From: Bacteroidota bacterium
Lineage (GTDB): Bacteria > Bacteroidota > Bacteroidia > UBA7662
Direction of reading: 5' to 3'
Assembly (NCBI GenBank): GCA_005799025.1
Contig: SYHX01000073.1
Span: forward strand, 1-56,807
DNA length: 56,807 bases
This document shows, piece after piece, positions 1-9,851 of this stretch. How positions within the stretch are numbered: the stretch's first letter is position 1; the number at the start of each line of letters is the position of its first letter. The translations under genes were made by a program, and so were the position numbers. The notes beneath the pieces are model-generated. The model did no database searches and was not told the DNA's origin. It was given only the letters and a program-made list of their open reading frames with translations.

Positions 1-60
1 GAAGAATCTATTCATCAAATGCTCGAAATGGCCCAATCCAGGGATTGCATTACGAAATGA
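1..60 (+). CDS. Possible 3' end of an unidentified gene (partial)
   Basis: One plus-strand frame is open from the first base and stops at TGA 58-60, giving a 19-residue tail ending CITK. The other two plus frames are also open over these few bases, so the reading frame is not certain. The piece is too short to identify a family. It would converge with rpsO, whose terminator lies just beyond. Confidence 0.25.
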   Translation, partial: EESIHQMLEMAQSRDCITK

Positions 61-69
61 ACAGGCGTG

Positions 70-93
70 AAAAAAAGCGGCACGAAGGCCGCT
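70..93 (-). terminator. Intrinsic terminator of rpsO
   Basis: On the minus strand a 6-bp GC-rich stem (AGCGGC / GCCGCT) with a 6-nt loop is followed directly by a run of T (the A tract at 70-76 on the plus strand). It starts 10 bases after the rpsO stop codon. rpsO is therefore probably a single-gene transcript, unlike the rpsO-pnp arrangement of many bacteria. Confidence 0.8.
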
Positions 94-103
94 AAATTTT
101 AAA

Positions 104-373
104 TTACCTACGAAGATTTAACTTCTCAACAATAGCCCTGTAGCGAGCGATGTCAATTTGTTTGAGGTAATTCAATAAATCCCTGCGCTTTCCGACCATT
201 TTGACTAGGGAAAGCTGAGTGGAATAGTCTTTTTTGTTTTTCTTGAGGTGTTCTGTCAGGTGAGAAATCCTGAAAGAGAACTGGGCTATTTGGCTTTCTG
301 CCGTGCCGGAGTCCTGAGCATTCTGGCCGTAACGGCTATAAATTTCTGCTCGTTGGGTTTTGTCTAGGTACAT
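104..373 (-). CDS. rpsO: 30S ribosomal protein S15
   Basis: This 89-residue protein has the standard S15 length and sequence. The helical core carries the conserved stretch with SLVKMVGKRRDLLNYL (about residues 55-70), and the C-terminus ends in a basic LNLRR. S15 binds the central domain of 16S rRNA as a primary assembly protein of the small subunit and contributes to bridge B4. The gene has its own promoter at 479-510, a leader of about 100 nt and an intrinsic terminator at 70-93, so it looks monocistronic. Identification is by family pattern and is safe. Confidence 0.97.
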   Translation of the reverse strand: MYLDKTQRAEIYSRYGQNAQDSGTAESQIAQFSFRISHLTEHLKKNKKDYSTQLSLVKMVGKRRDLLNYLKQIDIARYRAIVEKLNLRR

Positions 374-472
374 TTTCCGCTTATTTGGGGCCGCTGGTTA
401 GGTTTATTGATATGATTTTCCAGTTTATGTAAATCGCTTTGGTAAACAGCCGCTGGAGAATTTTTTATTTTA
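374..472 (-). promoter_or_regulatory. rpsO 5' leader with a repeated 8-mer
   Basis: Between the predicted transcription start (about 472) and the rpsO start codon lie about 100 nt of untranslated RNA. The 8-mer gccgctgg (plus-strand reading) occurs twice, at 390-397 and 449-456. In several bacterial phyla S15 represses its own mRNA by binding a structured leader. Whether this leader does so is an inference; I did not fold it. Confidence 0.3.
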
Positions 473-478
473 GGAATG

Positions 479-510
479 CAAAGATAGTCTTAAGAACCCG
501 TTTAACCAAA
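479..510 (-). promoter_or_regulatory. rpsO promoter (TTTG-N20-TAnnTTTG)
   Basis: The minus strand reads TATCTTTG at 486-479, a perfect match to the Bacteroidota -10 TAnnTTTG. A -33 TTTG lies at 510-507 with a 20-bp spacer. The -33 box abuts the accD stop codon, so the promoter fills the accD-rpsO gap. Confidence 0.65.
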
Positions 511-1356
511 TCAATGGCGCAAAAGATCCATGAGGCGGGCCAAGGTCTCCTTGAGCTTGTGCCGTGGAACGATTAAGTCCAGAAACCCGCTTTCTAACAC
601 CGATTCGGCGGATTGAAATCCCTCAGGTAGGTCTTTTTTGATGGTTTCTTTGATAACCCTTGGTCCTGCAAAGCCAATCAAGGCCCCGGGTTCCGCAAGA
701 TTGAAATCCCCAAGCATCGCAAAAGACGCAGTGACCCCACCCGTAGTTGGATCAGTCATCAAGGAGAAATAGGGAATGCCTTCTTGGTCCGCGAGCGCCA
801 ATTTGGCAGAAGTTTTGGCCATTTGCATAAGGGAGTAGGCTGCTTCCATCATTCTTGCCCCTCCTGAACGCGAAATGACCAAAACAGGGCACTTCAATGC
901 TCTGGCTTTGTCAATTGCTCTGGCAATCTTCTCCCCCATCACCGTGCCCATTGAACCACCTATAAACTCGAAATCCATGCAGGCGACTACCAAGTCATGG
1001 CCCTCTAGCTTTCCATGGGCTGAGCGAAGTGCATCCTTGAGTCCTGTCTTGTCCTGTGCATCTTGTAGACGTTTGGCATAATCCTTGGTATCCACGAAGT
1101 TAAGTGGATTCAGCGAAATCAAATTTTCATCCAATTCCTGGTATTTCCCTTTATCGAATAAGAGCCCAAAATAACCCTCTGAACCCAAGCGATGATGGTA
1201 ATCGCATTTGGGACATACCGAGAAATTCTCATGAAGGTCTTTGGTCAAAACCGAAGCTTTGCATGACGGGCATTTGAACCAAATCCCATCAGGCACTTCA
1301 AGTTTCTCCTTCGTGGAGGTTGTTACACCCGCAGTTGATCGTTTGAACCACGCCAT
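511..1356 (-). CDS. accD: Acetyl-CoA carboxylase carboxyltransferase subunit beta
   Basis: AccD carries out the second half-reaction of acetyl-CoA carboxylase with AccA: carboxyl transfer from carboxybiotin to acetyl-CoA, giving malonyl-CoA for fatty acid synthesis in the cytoplasm. The protein has 281 residues, the usual length. An N-terminal four-cysteine zinc finger is visible (Cys29, Cys32, Cys48, Cys51), followed by the crotonase-fold carboxyltransferase domain with the conserved VISRSGGARMMEA and TDPTTGGVTASFAM stretches that form the CoA-binding oxyanion region. It starts 23 bases after the aldolase stop on the same strand, so the two are probably co-transcribed. accA is not in the window. 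Confidence 0.96.
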   Translation of the reverse strand: MAWFKRSTAGVTTSTKEKLEVPDGIWFKCPSCKASVLTKDLHENFSVCPKCDYHHRLGSEGYFGLLFDKGKYQELDENLISLNPLNFVDTKDYAKRLQDAQDKTGLKDALRSAHGKLEGHDLVVACMDFEFIGGSMGTVMGEKIARAIDKARALKCPVLVISRSGGARMMEAAYSLMQMAKTSAKLALADQEGIPYFSLMTDPTTGGVTASFAMLGDFNLAEPGALIGFAGPRVIKETIKKDLPEGFQSAESVLESGFLDLIVPRHKLKETLARLMDLLRH

Positions 1357-1379
1357 ATTGCCTTTTCGATGAATTTGAA

Positions 1380-2432
1380 CTAAGCGATATCCACCGTGCT
1401 ATCGAGGTACACATCCTGCACTTTGTGTAGCAAATCAATGCCTTCATTCATGGGACGTTGGAACGCTTTGCGACCTAAGATCAGACCGGAGCCGCCGGCT
1501 CGCTTGTTGATGACCGCGGTGGCAACCGCTTCGCTCAGGTCATCGGCACCCTTGGACTCACCGCCTGAATTAATCAGTCCTGCACGTCCCATATACCCGT
1601 TAGCAACTTGGTAGCGGCATAAATCAATGGGATGATCTGTGGTCAATTGCTCGTAAACCAATTTGTGGGTTTTGCCATGTTTGGTGGCTAGATAACCGCC
1701 GTTGTTGGTGGGCAGCTTCTGCTTGATGATATCCGCCTGTATGGTGACGCCCAAATGATTGGCTTGGGAGCTCAAATCGGTCGAGGTATGGTAGTCCACG
1801 CCGTCCACTTTGAACGCTGGATTCCGGAGGTAACACCACAGAATAGTGGCCATTCCAAGGGAATGGGCTTCTTCAAATGCTTCGGCAATCTCAACCAATT
1901 GCCTGCGCGATCCTTCTGAACCAAAGTAAACGGTGGCACCTACGGCAACGGCTCCCATTTCCCAGGCCTCCCTCACGGAACCAAACATGATTTGCTCGTG
2001 TTCGTTCGGATAGGATAGAAATTCGTTGTGGTTGATTTTTACGATGAATGGAATCTTGTGGGCATAAAGTCTTGCAACGGAGCCCAATACCCCGAAGGTG
2101 GAAGCAACGGCATTGCAACCGGATTCAATCGCCAAGCGGACAATATTCTCAGAATCGAAATAAATGGGATTTGGGGCAAACGATGCGCCGGCAGAATGCT
2201 CAATTCCTTGGTCCACGGGGAGAATTGAAAGGTACCCACTGCCAGCCAACCGACCGGAGCCGTATAGGGTTTGTATGCTCCTAAGAACAGGGATCGAGCG
2301 GTTCGAGGCTGTCCAAATTCGATCGACAAAATCAGGTCCGGGCAAATGCAAATCGGATGCCGCGATGGTTTTGCAACGATGACCTAGGAGAAATTCTGCT
2401 TGATTTCCAAGAATTTGTGATGTTTGTGACAT
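1380..2432 (-). CDS. fbaB: Class I fructose-bisphosphate aldolase (DhnA/FbaB type)
   Basis: This 350-residue protein belongs to the DhnA-type class I aldolases, which cleave fructose 1,6-bisphosphate to dihydroxyacetone phosphate and glyceraldehyde 3-phosphate through a Schiff-base lysine, without metal. Family stretches visible are [12 protein letters not shown], the [17 protein letters not shown] segment, and [12 protein letters not shown] near the phosphate-binding end. tpiA, the next step on the triose side, is elsewhere in this window. A near-consensus -10 (TATCTTCG, minus strand 2472-2465) lies about 30 bases upstream. accD follows at 23 bases. The sugar-phosphate role is by family; activity toward other phosphorylated substrates cannot be excluded. 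Confidence 0.93.
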   Translation of the reverse strand: MSQTSQILGNQAEFLLGHRCKTIAASDLHLPGPDFVDRIWTASNRSIPVLRSIQTLYGSGRLAGSGYLSILPVDQGIEHSAGASFAPNPIYFDSENIVRLAIESGCNAVASTFGVLGSVARLYAHKIPFIVKINHNEFLSYPNEHEQIMFGSVREAWEMGAVAVGATVYFGSEGSRRQLVEIAEAFEEAHSLGMATILWCYLRNPAFKVDGVDYHTSTDLSSQANHLGVTIQADIIKQKLPTNNGGYLATKHGKTHKLVYEQLTTDHPIDLCRYQVANGYMGRAGLINSGGESKGADDLSEAVATAVINKRAGGSGLILGRKAFQRPMNEGIDLLHKVQDVYLDSTVDIA

Positions 2433-2498
2433 GTTGATTATTGGATATAGACTTCTTTAGAGCACGAAGATAAGCCCTGAGTCTTGGGCACCTGTTAC

Positions 2499-2506
2499 TA
2501 ATTTTG
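2499..2506 (+). promoter_or_regulatory. -10 box before the GNAT gene
   Basis: TAATTTTG matches TAnnTTTG and lies 14 bases before the ATG at 2521. No clear -33 TTTG is present at 19-20 bp. The predicted leader is only about 8 nt. Confidence 0.4.
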
Positions 2507-2520
2507 GAGAAAAACCTCCT

Positions 2521-2997
2521 ATGATTATTTGCCAAAGCGTTACTGAACAGTCTGTCCTTCAAAAAATCTACTTTCTAAGGTCTCAAGTTTTTGTGGAAGA
2601 GCAAGGAGTCAGCGCGGAGGAGGAATTTGATGAATTTGAAGAAACTAGCATTCATTGGGCGGCCAACCTTGGCGATGAAGTTATCGCATGTGCACGCTAC
2701 AGGCGAACTGAGAAGGGCTTTAAAATTGAAAGAATGGCTGTTCGCGAAGATTTTCGGAAGCAAGGAATTGGCCGTTATCTCTTATCCAGCATTCTCGAAA
2801 CCCTACGGCTCAAAATTGCCTTAAGTCAGCAAGCAGAAGTCCAAGAGCCAAAACCGGAAATCTACCTTCATGCACAGGTACAGGCTCTACCGTTCTATTT
2901 GGCACAGGGTTTTGTTCAAGTTGGCGAAATTTTTTATGAGGCCTGTATCCCCCACTATCGCTGCATATTTCAAGACTTTGAGGGTAGGGTTCCTTAA
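2521..2997 (+). CDS. GNAT family N-acetyltransferase (YjdJ/ElaA-like)
   Basis: The 158-residue protein carries the GNAT acetyl-CoA-binding core: a beta-strand reading KIERMAVREDF followed by the pyrophosphate-binding motif RKQGIGRYLL (about residues 74-93). The N-terminal VFVEEQGVS pattern is typical of the ElaA/YjdJ group. The acceptor substrate is unknown. It is divergent from the aldolase operon, and a -10 box sits just before it. It stands alone, with 111 bases before comEC. Confidence 0.85.
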   Translation: MIICQSVTEQSVLQKIYFLRSQVFVEEQGVSAEEEFDEFEETSIHWAANLGDEVIACARYRRTEKGFKIERMAVREDFRKQGIGRYLLSSILETLRLKIALSQQAEVQEPKPEIYLHAQVQALPFYLAQGFVQVGEIFYEACIPHYRCIFQDFEGRVP

Positions 2998-3108
2998 GCC
3001 ACCCCCTTTTCCAATTTAGCTCGATTAGGCCTTCTTCCAAATTTCATGAATATTCATATTTAAGCGTAATAAAACGTCTCTTGATTTAAAGAATGCCGTG
3101 TTTGCATC

Positions 3109-5445
3109 ATGGAATTGAATCCATGGGGCGAATCAACGTTTAGGGCCATTCGCTTGGGATTATCGGCTTTCTTGGGCATAGGCCTCGGTGCATGTTGTCC
3201 CTGGACAACCTTCGGATGGTATCACCTCCATGGCCTGTCGTTGAGTGGTGCCATTGTGCTGGCCTTGCTTTTGCATATTAGCACCAATAGAGCTGCCTAT
3301 TGTGCACGTAATATTCCAGGCATTTTGTGCTGGGTCAGTTTGATATCAGGCCTAGCCTCGCACCAAATACCTTCGTCTCTGAAAGAAACAAGGTTACTTG
3401 GATTACCTATTCCTTCGGCACATTCTAAAACCGCCAAATCAAGCTATCTGGGCGCTGACCTGATGCTGATGCAAGTCTACCGTCAGGAGGGACCGACGCG
3501 GTTCAGGGCAGTCCTATGCAAACGATTAGTTTATTCAACTTACGATAGTGATTGGATTGCCTACCCTTACCAAAAAGATGTTCTCTTGAATCTCCCTTTT
3601 CATCATCAGTCCAGAGACCATTTAGAAAAATCGTTTCCCAAAGTTGGCGATTTCCTTCTCTTCGAAACCACCTATTTACGAGCCATTCCTGGTCCATTAA
3701 ATCCAGGGCAGACAGACTTAAGGGACTATTATCAAAGTCAAGGCCTAAAATTCGAAATCAATTTGAGGCAAGAAGGAACTTACCGAATTATCGACAAGGA
3801 TAAGTTACTGAAAACAAATACGCTATGCAGCGATCTATCGTACAAAGTGAAATTTGGAAGGTGGCAGAGCTATTGGACGCATCGAATGGATTTAAGCATC
3901 TCCGACTCGGTGGGATGCGCATTGTCCAAAGCGCTATTGTTGGGATGGCGGGCGGATCTTAGCAACGAACTTCAAGAGGGCTTTCGTAATTCCGGAACCG
4001 TGCACCTGTTGGCTGTTTCGGGGATGCATGTGCTTCTAATCCACCAAATGCTGCTATGGATGATGCGGGGTCTCTACCTCATTTGGGTAGCCGTCCATCG
4101 AAGGTCAGGGCAAGTTCGTAAACCACCAAATTACCTGATATTCTTGGTCTTATCATCGCTAGTAATGGGTTATGCACTCCTAACCGGTGGAGCACCATCA
4201 GCCATGAGGGCTGCCATGGTGTTAATCTGGATGAATTGGAATTCAATCCTTTCTGGAAATAGGCATGCATCAGGCGCCCTAATTTTGATAGGCATTGTTC
4301 TCGTATGGTTAGAACCAAATTCATGGAAAGACCCTGGTTTTCAATTGAGTTTCGGTGCCGTTGGAGGTTTGCTGTGGATCTACGCTCCCATGTGGAAATG
4401 GACACGCTTGGAGCAACGGTCTCTATGGATTCGGTATCCAGTTTCTTTGGTCGGCATGAGCCTTGTCGCTCAAGTGGTAACCGCACCCCTATGTTGGTTT
4501 CATTTTGGACAATTCCCTAATTATTTCCTATTAGCTAATCTGGTACTGGTGCCTTTGGCCTCACCCTTATTGATTTTGGCAATCGGATGGACTGTGGTAG
4601 GTAGTCATTCCATCGTTGGCTCGATTTTGGCATGGGTTGGGAAATTCCTTTTTGGGATTACCGCTCAATGCACCGCCATTATTGGGAGCTGGCCAAGTGC
4701 AGTGACCTACCACTGGGACTTCAAAGGCAGTGACTTACTCATCACATTTAGCATTTTGGGGCTGCTCATTCTGGGTATGTCCACCGGGATGGCCAAAAGA
4801 AATTCATCCGAACGTATCATGGTGTTTCGCCAATTGACGCTATTTCTTTCGATCAGTTGGATTTTCTTGCTAGTTAATCGAAATGTCCGGTGGTTTCAAG
4901 AGAGAAAAGATACAGTATGCATTGTATTTGGACTTTCGGCAGGTAATTGCCTTGCGGTGTTGGATGGAAGGGGCCTGCTATGGTCGGGTGATATGGCGGG
5001 TCTTACCGATCGAAGGCCTTTGCAATGGAAACGGAAGCATACCAAACTACCTGATCACCCCATGGCTTCCAACGACTCGGGCTCCACCTGCCGACTTATG
5101 CAATGGGATGAGGAAATAACATTGATTGCTGCAATGAGGGACACAATCAAGCTTGTTCCTCTCAGAGGCGAACCGTTGAGGTTATTGCACCTATTCGGCA
5201 AAAGAACATACCGATTAAGCCGTAAAGTTGATTTCGTCGTCTTGGGGCCTCAAAGTTGGATACAATGGTCAACAAACCAAGCCCCCTCTAATTTGATTCT
5301 CGCTGGGGGACATCATCCATGGAATAGGCGAAAAATGGCCTCCTTGTGCCTACAGCAAGGGATTGGATTCTATGATTTGAGCCCATCCAATCTTTCTGAT
5401 TCCAAGGTATTTTCGCCTTACCCTCCACCAAAAAGGATACTATGA
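3109..5445 (+). CDS. comEC: ComEC/Rec2-family DNA-uptake membrane channel
   Basis: This 778-residue polytopic membrane protein has the ComEC layout: N-terminal membrane segments, a DUF4131-like soluble region (about 90-250), then the competence domain beginning with the hallmark HLLAVSGMHVLLIHQML and continuing through many hydrophobic helices. ComEC transports single-stranded DNA through the inner membrane during natural transformation. The C-terminal part (about 600-778) is only weakly like the metallo-beta-lactamase domain, and I see no HxHxDH motif, so that domain is absent or degenerate. Its stop codon overlaps the next start (ATGA). No other competence genes are in the window. Confidence 0.85.
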   Translation: MELNPWGESTFRAIRLGLSAFLGIGLGACCPWTTFGWYHLHGLSLSGAIVLALLLHISTNRAAYCARNIPGILCWVSLISGLASHQIPSSLKETRLLGLPIPSAHSKTAKSSYLGADLMLMQVYRQEGPTRFRAVLCKRLVYSTYDSDWIAYPYQKDVLLNLPFHHQSRDHLEKSFPKVGDFLLFETTYLRAIPGPLNPGQTDLRDYYQSQGLKFEINLRQEGTYRIIDKDKLLKTNTLCSDLSYKVKFGRWQSYWTHRMDLSISDSVGCALSKALLLGWRADLSNELQEGFRNSGTVHLLAVSGMHVLLIHQMLLWMMRGLYLIWVAVHRRSGQVRKPPNYLIFLVLSSLVMGYALLTGGAPSAMRAAMVLIWMNWNSILSGNRHASGALILIGIVLVWLEPNSWKDPGFQLSFGAVGGLLWIYAPMWKWTRLEQRSLWIRYPVSLVGMSLVAQVVTAPLCWFHFGQFPNYFLLANLVLVPLASPLLILAIGWTVVGSHSIVGSILAWVGKFLFGITAQCTAIIGSWPSAVTYHWDFKGSDLLITFSILGLLILGMSTGMAKRNSSERIMVFRQLTLFLSISWIFLLVNRNVRWFQERKDTVCIVFGLSAGNCLAVLDGRGLLWSGDMAGLTDRRPLQWKRKHTKLPDHPMASNDSGSTCRLMQWDEEITLIAAMRDTIKLVPLRGEPLRLLHLFGKRTYRLSRKVDFVVLGPQSWIQWSTNQAPSNLILAGGHHPWNRRKMASLCLQQGIGFYDLSPSNLSDSKVFSPYPPPKRIL

Positions 5446-6203
5446 TAAGCTACCGCCTGGAAAATCGAGTTGCCAGAATAACCCTTAACCGTCCGGACAA
5501 AAAGAATGCCTTGAGCCCTACTATGGTAGATGCGTTGTTATCAGGTGTCACCCAGGCCATGAACGACGATGAGGTTAGGGCCATTGTCTTGGCAGCAGAA
5601 GGTGACGTGTTCAGTGCAGGGGCTGACTTGGAAGCCTTGCAAGCCATGCAACTTTGGGATGAGGAGGAGCAGAAAAAAGATTCCCTTAAGCTGGCCAGCT
5701 TGTACAGTCTTCTCTACAGCGGACCCAAACCCGTCATTGGACTCGTTCAGGGTCATGCCTTGGCGGGTGGTTGTGGGCTGGTTTCGGTATGTGATTGGGT
5801 ATTTGCGGTTCCTTCAGCTCAATTTGCTTATACCGAAGTGGCCATCGGCTTTGTTCCCGCCATGGTCTCTGTTTTCTTGTGCCACAAATTGGGCGAAGGC
5901 TTTGCTAGGCCTCTTTTGATGAATTCAGCACGTATCAGCGCCGTGGAAGCCCTGAACTGTGGACTTGTATATAAAATTGTCCCTCCTGAGGAACTGGAGG
6001 TTGCCGTTCTTGAATTTGTGCAGCATTTGATCGCCCGAAATAGTGGAAACTCTATAGCCTTGACCAAGAACCTTTTGGCCAGAAATGCAGGCTTGGATCA
6101 GGCCATGGCTTCTGCGATTGAAACCAATGTGGAGGCCCGCCAAAGCGAAGCCTGCAAGCGTGGTATTACTGCCTTTTTGAATAAAGAAAAGGTCCTTTGG
6201 TAG
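5442..6203 (+). CDS. Enoyl-CoA hydratase/isomerase (crotonase) family protein
   Basis: The 253-residue protein is a crotonase: oxyanion-hole stretches FSAGADLEAL (about 57-66) and GHALAGGCGLVSVCD (about 104-118), then FAYTEVAIGFVPAMV with the catalytic-acid region. Such enzymes hydrate 2-enoyl-CoA in beta-oxidation or branched-chain amino acid breakdown; the resemblance is to methylglutaconyl-CoA hydratase-like members, but substrate cannot be set from sequence alone. Its ATG overlaps the comEC stop (ATGA), so translation is probably coupled although the functions seem unrelated. Confidence 0.88.
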   Translation: MISYRLENRVARITLNRPDKKNALSPTMVDALLSGVTQAMNDDEVRAIVLAAEGDVFSAGADLEALQAMQLWDEEEQKKDSLKLASLYSLLYSGPKPVIGLVQGHALAGGCGLVSVCDWVFAVPSAQFAYTEVAIGFVPAMVSVFLCHKLGEGFARPLLMNSARISAVEALNCGLVYKIVPPEELEVAVLEFVQHLIARNSGNSIALTKNLLARNAGLDQAMASAIETNVEARQSEACKRGITAFLNKEKVLW

Positions 6204-6301
6204 GAAAGGAATTGCCTATAGACCCGTTCTTCAAAAGGCAAATTAAGTCCCTTCGCCCCCTCCAAAACGCCCCCAAATGGCCTACTGAAAGTCTTTGAGG
6301 C

Positions 6302-6309
6302 TATCTTTG
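6302..6309 (+). promoter_or_regulatory. -10 box of the suf operon
   Basis: TATCTTTG is an exact TAnnTTTG match. The predicted transcription start (about 6315) leaves a leader of about 70 nt to the ATG at 6386 and makes the upstream TTG at 6317 an unlikely start. I see no clear -33 TTTG. Confidence 0.5.
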
Positions 6310-6385
6310 CACCCGCTTGACTATCCCTATATGGGACTCCTCATCGCCATACCAAACGAAATACCACCAATATTGTTCCTCCAAT

Positions 6386-7873
6386 ATGCGTGTTGACCAC
6401 ACTGATCCTGTTCCCGTTGTGAATGACAAACCCGAAGAAGATGTCCTTTTGAACAAATGGGCAGAGCAAGATTACGAGTTCGGTTTCATCAGCAATATTG
6501 AGCAAGACATTGTTCCCAAGGGGCTCAGCGAAGAGGTCATCCGTTGGATTAGCGCCCACAAGGAGGAACCGTCTTGGCTCCTGGACTGGCGCCTCAAAGC
6601 CTACCGCCACTGGTTGACCATGCCAAGCCCCCAATGGGCCCACCTGGAGATTCCTGCGATTGATTTTCAGAACATCTCCTATTATGCGGCTCCCAAAGCC
6701 AATGCAAAGCTTAACTCCTTGGACGAACTCGACCCTGAAATCAAATCCACTTATGACAAGCTTGGGATACCCCTAGAGGAACAACTCATTTTGGCTGGGG
6801 TAGCTGTAGATGCAGTTTTGGATTCTGTTTCTGTTGTAACAACATACAAAGAAAAACTTGCCGAAAAGGGTATTATCTTCTGCTCCTTCTCAGAAGCGGT
6901 TCGCGAGCACCCGGAATTGGTCAGAAAACACCTTGGCAAGGTCGTGCCCTACACCGATAATTATTACGCCGCCCTCAATTCAGCAGTTTTCTCGGACGGA
7001 TCTTTTGTGTACATCCCCAAGGGTGTTCGTTGCCCCATGGAACTCAGTACGTATTTCAGAATCAATGCGGCTGGAACCGGACAATTCGAACGCACCCTTA
7101 TTGTGGCCGATGATGAAGCCTATGTTTCGTATTTGGAGGGATGCACAGCGCCCAAGCGCGACGAGAATCAATTGCATGCCGCAGTTGTCGAATTAGTCGC
7201 CTTGAACCGTTCAGAAATTCGATATGCCACCGTTCAAAATTGGTATCCTGGTGATGCCAACGGAATTGGAGGTATCTACAATTTTGTTACCAAAAGAGGG
7301 ATATGTCAAGGGGTTTCCTCCAAAATTTCATGGACCCAAGTTGAGACAGGGTCCGCAATTACCTGGAAATATCCGTCGGTGGTTCTCCTAGGGGATCGCA
7401 GCACTGGTGAATTTTATTCGGTAGCCTTAGCTGCCAGAGCACAGCAAGCCGATACCGGCACCAAAATGATTCATATCTGCAAAGACACCACCAGACGTAT
7501 TGTGAGCAAAGGCATCAGCGCAGGTCGGGGCCAAAACGCCTACCGAGGCTTAGTCAAAGTCCGGGAATCTGCAACCAATGCCCGCAATTACTCCCAATGC
7601 GATTCTCTGCTGATGGGTGACCGCTGTGGCGCTCATACCTACCCTTATTTTGAAATCAATTGTCCTGACGCCCAAGTGGAGCATGAAGCAACGACCTCCA
7701 AGATTGAAGAGGACTTGCTTTATTATTGCCAACAAAGAGGACTGCCCACAGAAGAAGCCATTGCGCTGATTGTGAACGGATACGCCAAGGAGGTTCTGGA
7801 CAAGTTGCCCATGGAATTTGCTGTAGAAGCACGGAAGCTCCTCGCTATTTCTTTGGAAGGCAGTGTGGGTTGA
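6386..7873 (+). CDS. sufB: Fe-S cluster assembly scaffold SufB
   Basis: SufB is the core of the SufBC2D scaffold on which Fe-S clusters are built in the cytoplasm. The chosen ATG gives 495 residues, the usual family length; an in-frame TTG at 6317 would add 23 residues without family character. Conserved stretches include [20 protein letters not shown], the beta-helix core, [12 protein letters not shown], and [20 protein letters not shown], whose first cysteine corresponds to the residue that accepts persulfide sulfur from SufE. It heads the operon sufB-sufC-sufD-sufS-sufET, preceded by a TATCTTTG -10 box. Confidence 0.96.
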   Translation: MRVDHTDPVPVVNDKPEEDVLLNKWAEQDYEFGFISNIEQDIVPKGLSEEVIRWISAHKEEPSWLLDWRLKAYRHWLTMPSPQWAHLEIPAIDFQNISYYAAPKANAKLNSLDELDPEIKSTYDKLGIPLEEQLILAGVAVDAVLDSVSVVTTYKEKLAEKGIIFCSFSEAVREHPELVRKHLGKVVPYTDNYYAALNSAVFSDGSFVYIPKGVRCPMELSTYFRINAAGTGQFERTLIVADDEAYVSYLEGCTAPKRDENQLHAAVVELVALNRSEIRYATVQNWYPGDANGIGGIYNFVTKRGICQGVSSKISWTQVETGSAITWKYPSVVLLGDRSTGEFYSVALAARAQQADTGTKMIHICKDTTRRIVSKGISAGRGQNAYRGLVKVRESATNARNYSQCDSLLMGDRCGAHTYPYFEINCPDAQVEHEATTSKIEEDLLYYCQQRGLPTEEAIALIVNGYAKEVLDKLPMEFAVEARKLLAISLEGSVG

Positions 7874-7919
7874 ACTTCCTTCCAATCGGCCATCATGAAC
7901 AATTTATTTTGAGAATTTT

Positions 7920-8666
7920 ATGTTAGAAATCATAGATTTGCATGCGTCCGTGGATGATAAACCCATCCTCAAAGGTTTGAACCTCCAAATTCGACCCGGA
8001 GAGGTGCATGCAATCATGGGGCCCAACGGATCGGGGAAATCAACCCTTTCACACGTTTTGGCGGGCAGACCTGGATACGATGTCCGTGGATCCGTTCGGT
8101 TCAATGGGCAAGACCTTCTTGATTTAGCGCCTGAAGAACGGGCATGGGCCGGGCTCTTTCTTGCGTTTCAATATCCGGTAGAAATCCCTGGCGTGAGCAA
8201 TACCAATTTTATGCGTTCCGCCCTGAACCAAGTGCGAAACCAACGGGGTCTGTCGGCCCTCGAAGCGGGTGATTTCCTGAAAATCATGCGTGAAAAGGCA
8301 GCCCTTGTTCAATTGGATCCTTCCTTCTTGTCCAGGCCTGTGAACCTGGGCTTTTCAGGGGGCGAAAAGAAAAGAAATGAAATTTTTCAAATGGCCATGC
8401 TGGACCCCCGTTTAGCCATATTGGATGAAACCGATTCGGGACTTGATATTGACGCTTTGCGTATTGTTGCGGAAGGTGTTCAAAAGCTTCGCAGAGAGGA
8501 CAACAGCTTTTTGGTCATCACGCATTACCAGCGCTTGTTGGACCATCTTAAGCCAGACATTGTCCATGTTTTGATGGATGGGAAAATTATACGCACAGGT
8601 GATCATACCCTCGCTCTTGAGTTGGAGGAAAAAGGCTATGATTGGCTCAAAGCGAAATTTGTATGA
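7920..8666 (+). CDS. sufC: Fe-S assembly ATPase SufC
   Basis: SufC is the ABC-type ATPase of the SufBC2D complex; ATP binding drives rearrangement of the SufB-SufD pair. The 248 residues contain Walker A GPNGSGKS (34-41), the SufC-type signature [14 protein letters not shown], and Walker [13 protein letters not shown]. The stop codon overlaps the sufD start (ATGA at 8663-8666), which supports coupled translation of the partners. Confidence 0.97.
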   Translation: MLEIIDLHASVDDKPILKGLNLQIRPGEVHAIMGPNGSGKSTLSHVLAGRPGYDVRGSVRFNGQDLLDLAPEERAWAGLFLAFQYPVEIPGVSNTNFMRSALNQVRNQRGLSALEAGDFLKIMREKAALVQLDPSFLSRPVNLGFSGGEKKRNEIFQMAMLDPRLAILDETDSGLDIDALRIVAEGVQKLRREDNSFLVITHYQRLLDHLKPDIVHVLMDGKIIRTGDHTLALELEEKGYDWLKAKFV

Positions 8667-9850
8667 CTTTGAACTCTATTACCGGCTCGGCACAAACAAC
8701 AGAATGGCCAAACAGTCGAATTGAGGCATGGAAATACACAGACCTCAATCAACTGGTGTCCAACATGCCCCTTAGCAATGGTAGCCCTTCCATTCCGTTG
8801 TGGCAGGTTGAGCCTCACGATCTGCAGAGCCTGTTCACCGAATTGGAAAGCCCCGAAGCGATCCTCCGAGAATTAGATGGGTTTAGCCGCCTAGTTCATG
8901 CCGCCGGCCGCGGAGGTTGGCTTGCCCATATTCCCGCCGGAACCTCTTCCAATTTCCCTGTTCGATTGACGTATACCCCTTCTTCGAATGCGGGCTGGTC
9001 TGGCTATACCCATCAGATTCAAGTGGCCGAAGGTGCTCGAATAACACTCATTGAAGAATTCGAGGAAGACGAATCGCCAGAGAATCTCTCGGTGAAGAAC
9101 GAACCTCTCGAAGCCTATTCCACCCCTGTTCTTTCTATGACCTTGCATCATCTGCAGGTGAATCTAGCACGAGGTGCAGAACTGAAATTGATACGACTCT
9201 TTCATTGCCCAATGAGCAAAGCCCTTGTACACCAAATCGACGCCCAACAAGAAGAAGGAAGCAACCTCGAGGTACAAACAGTCGTCATGGGGTCTGGAAT
9301 TATTCGCAACAATATTCACATTCAGCAACTCGGAGATCGCTGTTCCAGCAATCTGCTGGGATTAAGTGTAGCCATTGGCGGAGGACATCTCGACCAATAC
9401 AGCAGAATTCGGCATAATGCCCTGGAAGGAAACAGCCACCAGCACTACAAAGCTATTGCTGCTCCCAATTCGACGACCATCTTTAACGGAGTTTTGAGGG
9501 TTGAACCCAATGCCCAACAAACCAATGCCTATCAACGCAGCAGTAATTTGATGTTGGATCCAGCATCCCTAAGCCGAGTCAATGGATCATCCCCGTCCAT
9601 ACGATCCGGTAAGGTCAACGCTAAGCCTGAATTGCAAATCTTTGCTGATAATGTCAAGTGCTCACACGGCGCGACCATGGGCAAGCTCAACACCGATTCC
9701 ATCTTTTATCTCCAAAGCCGTGGGCTTACTTTCGAAGAAGCGCAAAAGATACTTACCTTGGCCTTCGCCATGGAAATTGTTGATCAGTTGGAAGATGAAA
9801 GAATGCGTGCAAAGGTGATCTCCATTTTGGATCTAAAGCAATGGCAATGA
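8663..9850 (+). CDS. sufD: Fe-S cluster assembly protein SufD
   Basis: SufD is the SufB paralog that completes the SufBC2D scaffold and is needed for iron entry. The ATG at 8663 overlaps the sufC stop and gives 395 residues; the in-frame TTG at 8642 lies inside sufC and is less likely. The C-terminal half has the SufD beta-helix pattern, including the [20 protein letters not shown] segment, [20 protein letters not shown] with its conserved histidine, and [17 protein letters not shown] at the C-terminus. The next gene, sufS, begins one base after the stop codon. Confidence 0.94.
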   Translation: MTLNSITGSAQTTEWPNSRIEAWKYTDLNQLVSNMPLSNGSPSIPLWQVEPHDLQSLFTELESPEAILRELDGFSRLVHAAGRGGWLAHIPAGTSSNFPVRLTYTPSSNAGWSGYTHQIQVAEGARITLIEEFEEDESPENLSVKNEPLEAYSTPVLSMTLHHLQVNLARGAELKLIRLFHCPMSKALVHQIDAQQEEGSNLEVQTVVMGSGIIRNNIHIQQLGDRCSSNLLGLSVAIGGGHLDQYSRIRHNALEGNSHQHYKAIAAPNSTTIFNGVLRVEPNAQQTNAYQRSSNLMLDPASLSRVNGSSPSIRSGKVNAKPELQIFADNVKCSHGATMGKLNTDSIFYLQSRGLTFEEAQKILTLAFAMEIVDQLEDERMRAKVISILDLKQWQ

Positions 9851-9851
9851 A

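Noticed and set aside
2507..2520. Small hairpin GGAG-AAAAA-CCTCC before the GNAT start, considered as a regulatory element.
   Set aside because: A 4-bp stem is too weak, and it likely only reflects chance complementarity in a purine-rich leader.
6317..6385. TTG start for sufB adding 23 residues.
   Set aside because: It lies within about 2 bases of the predicted transcription start and adds no SufB-like sequence; the ATG at 6386 gives the family length.
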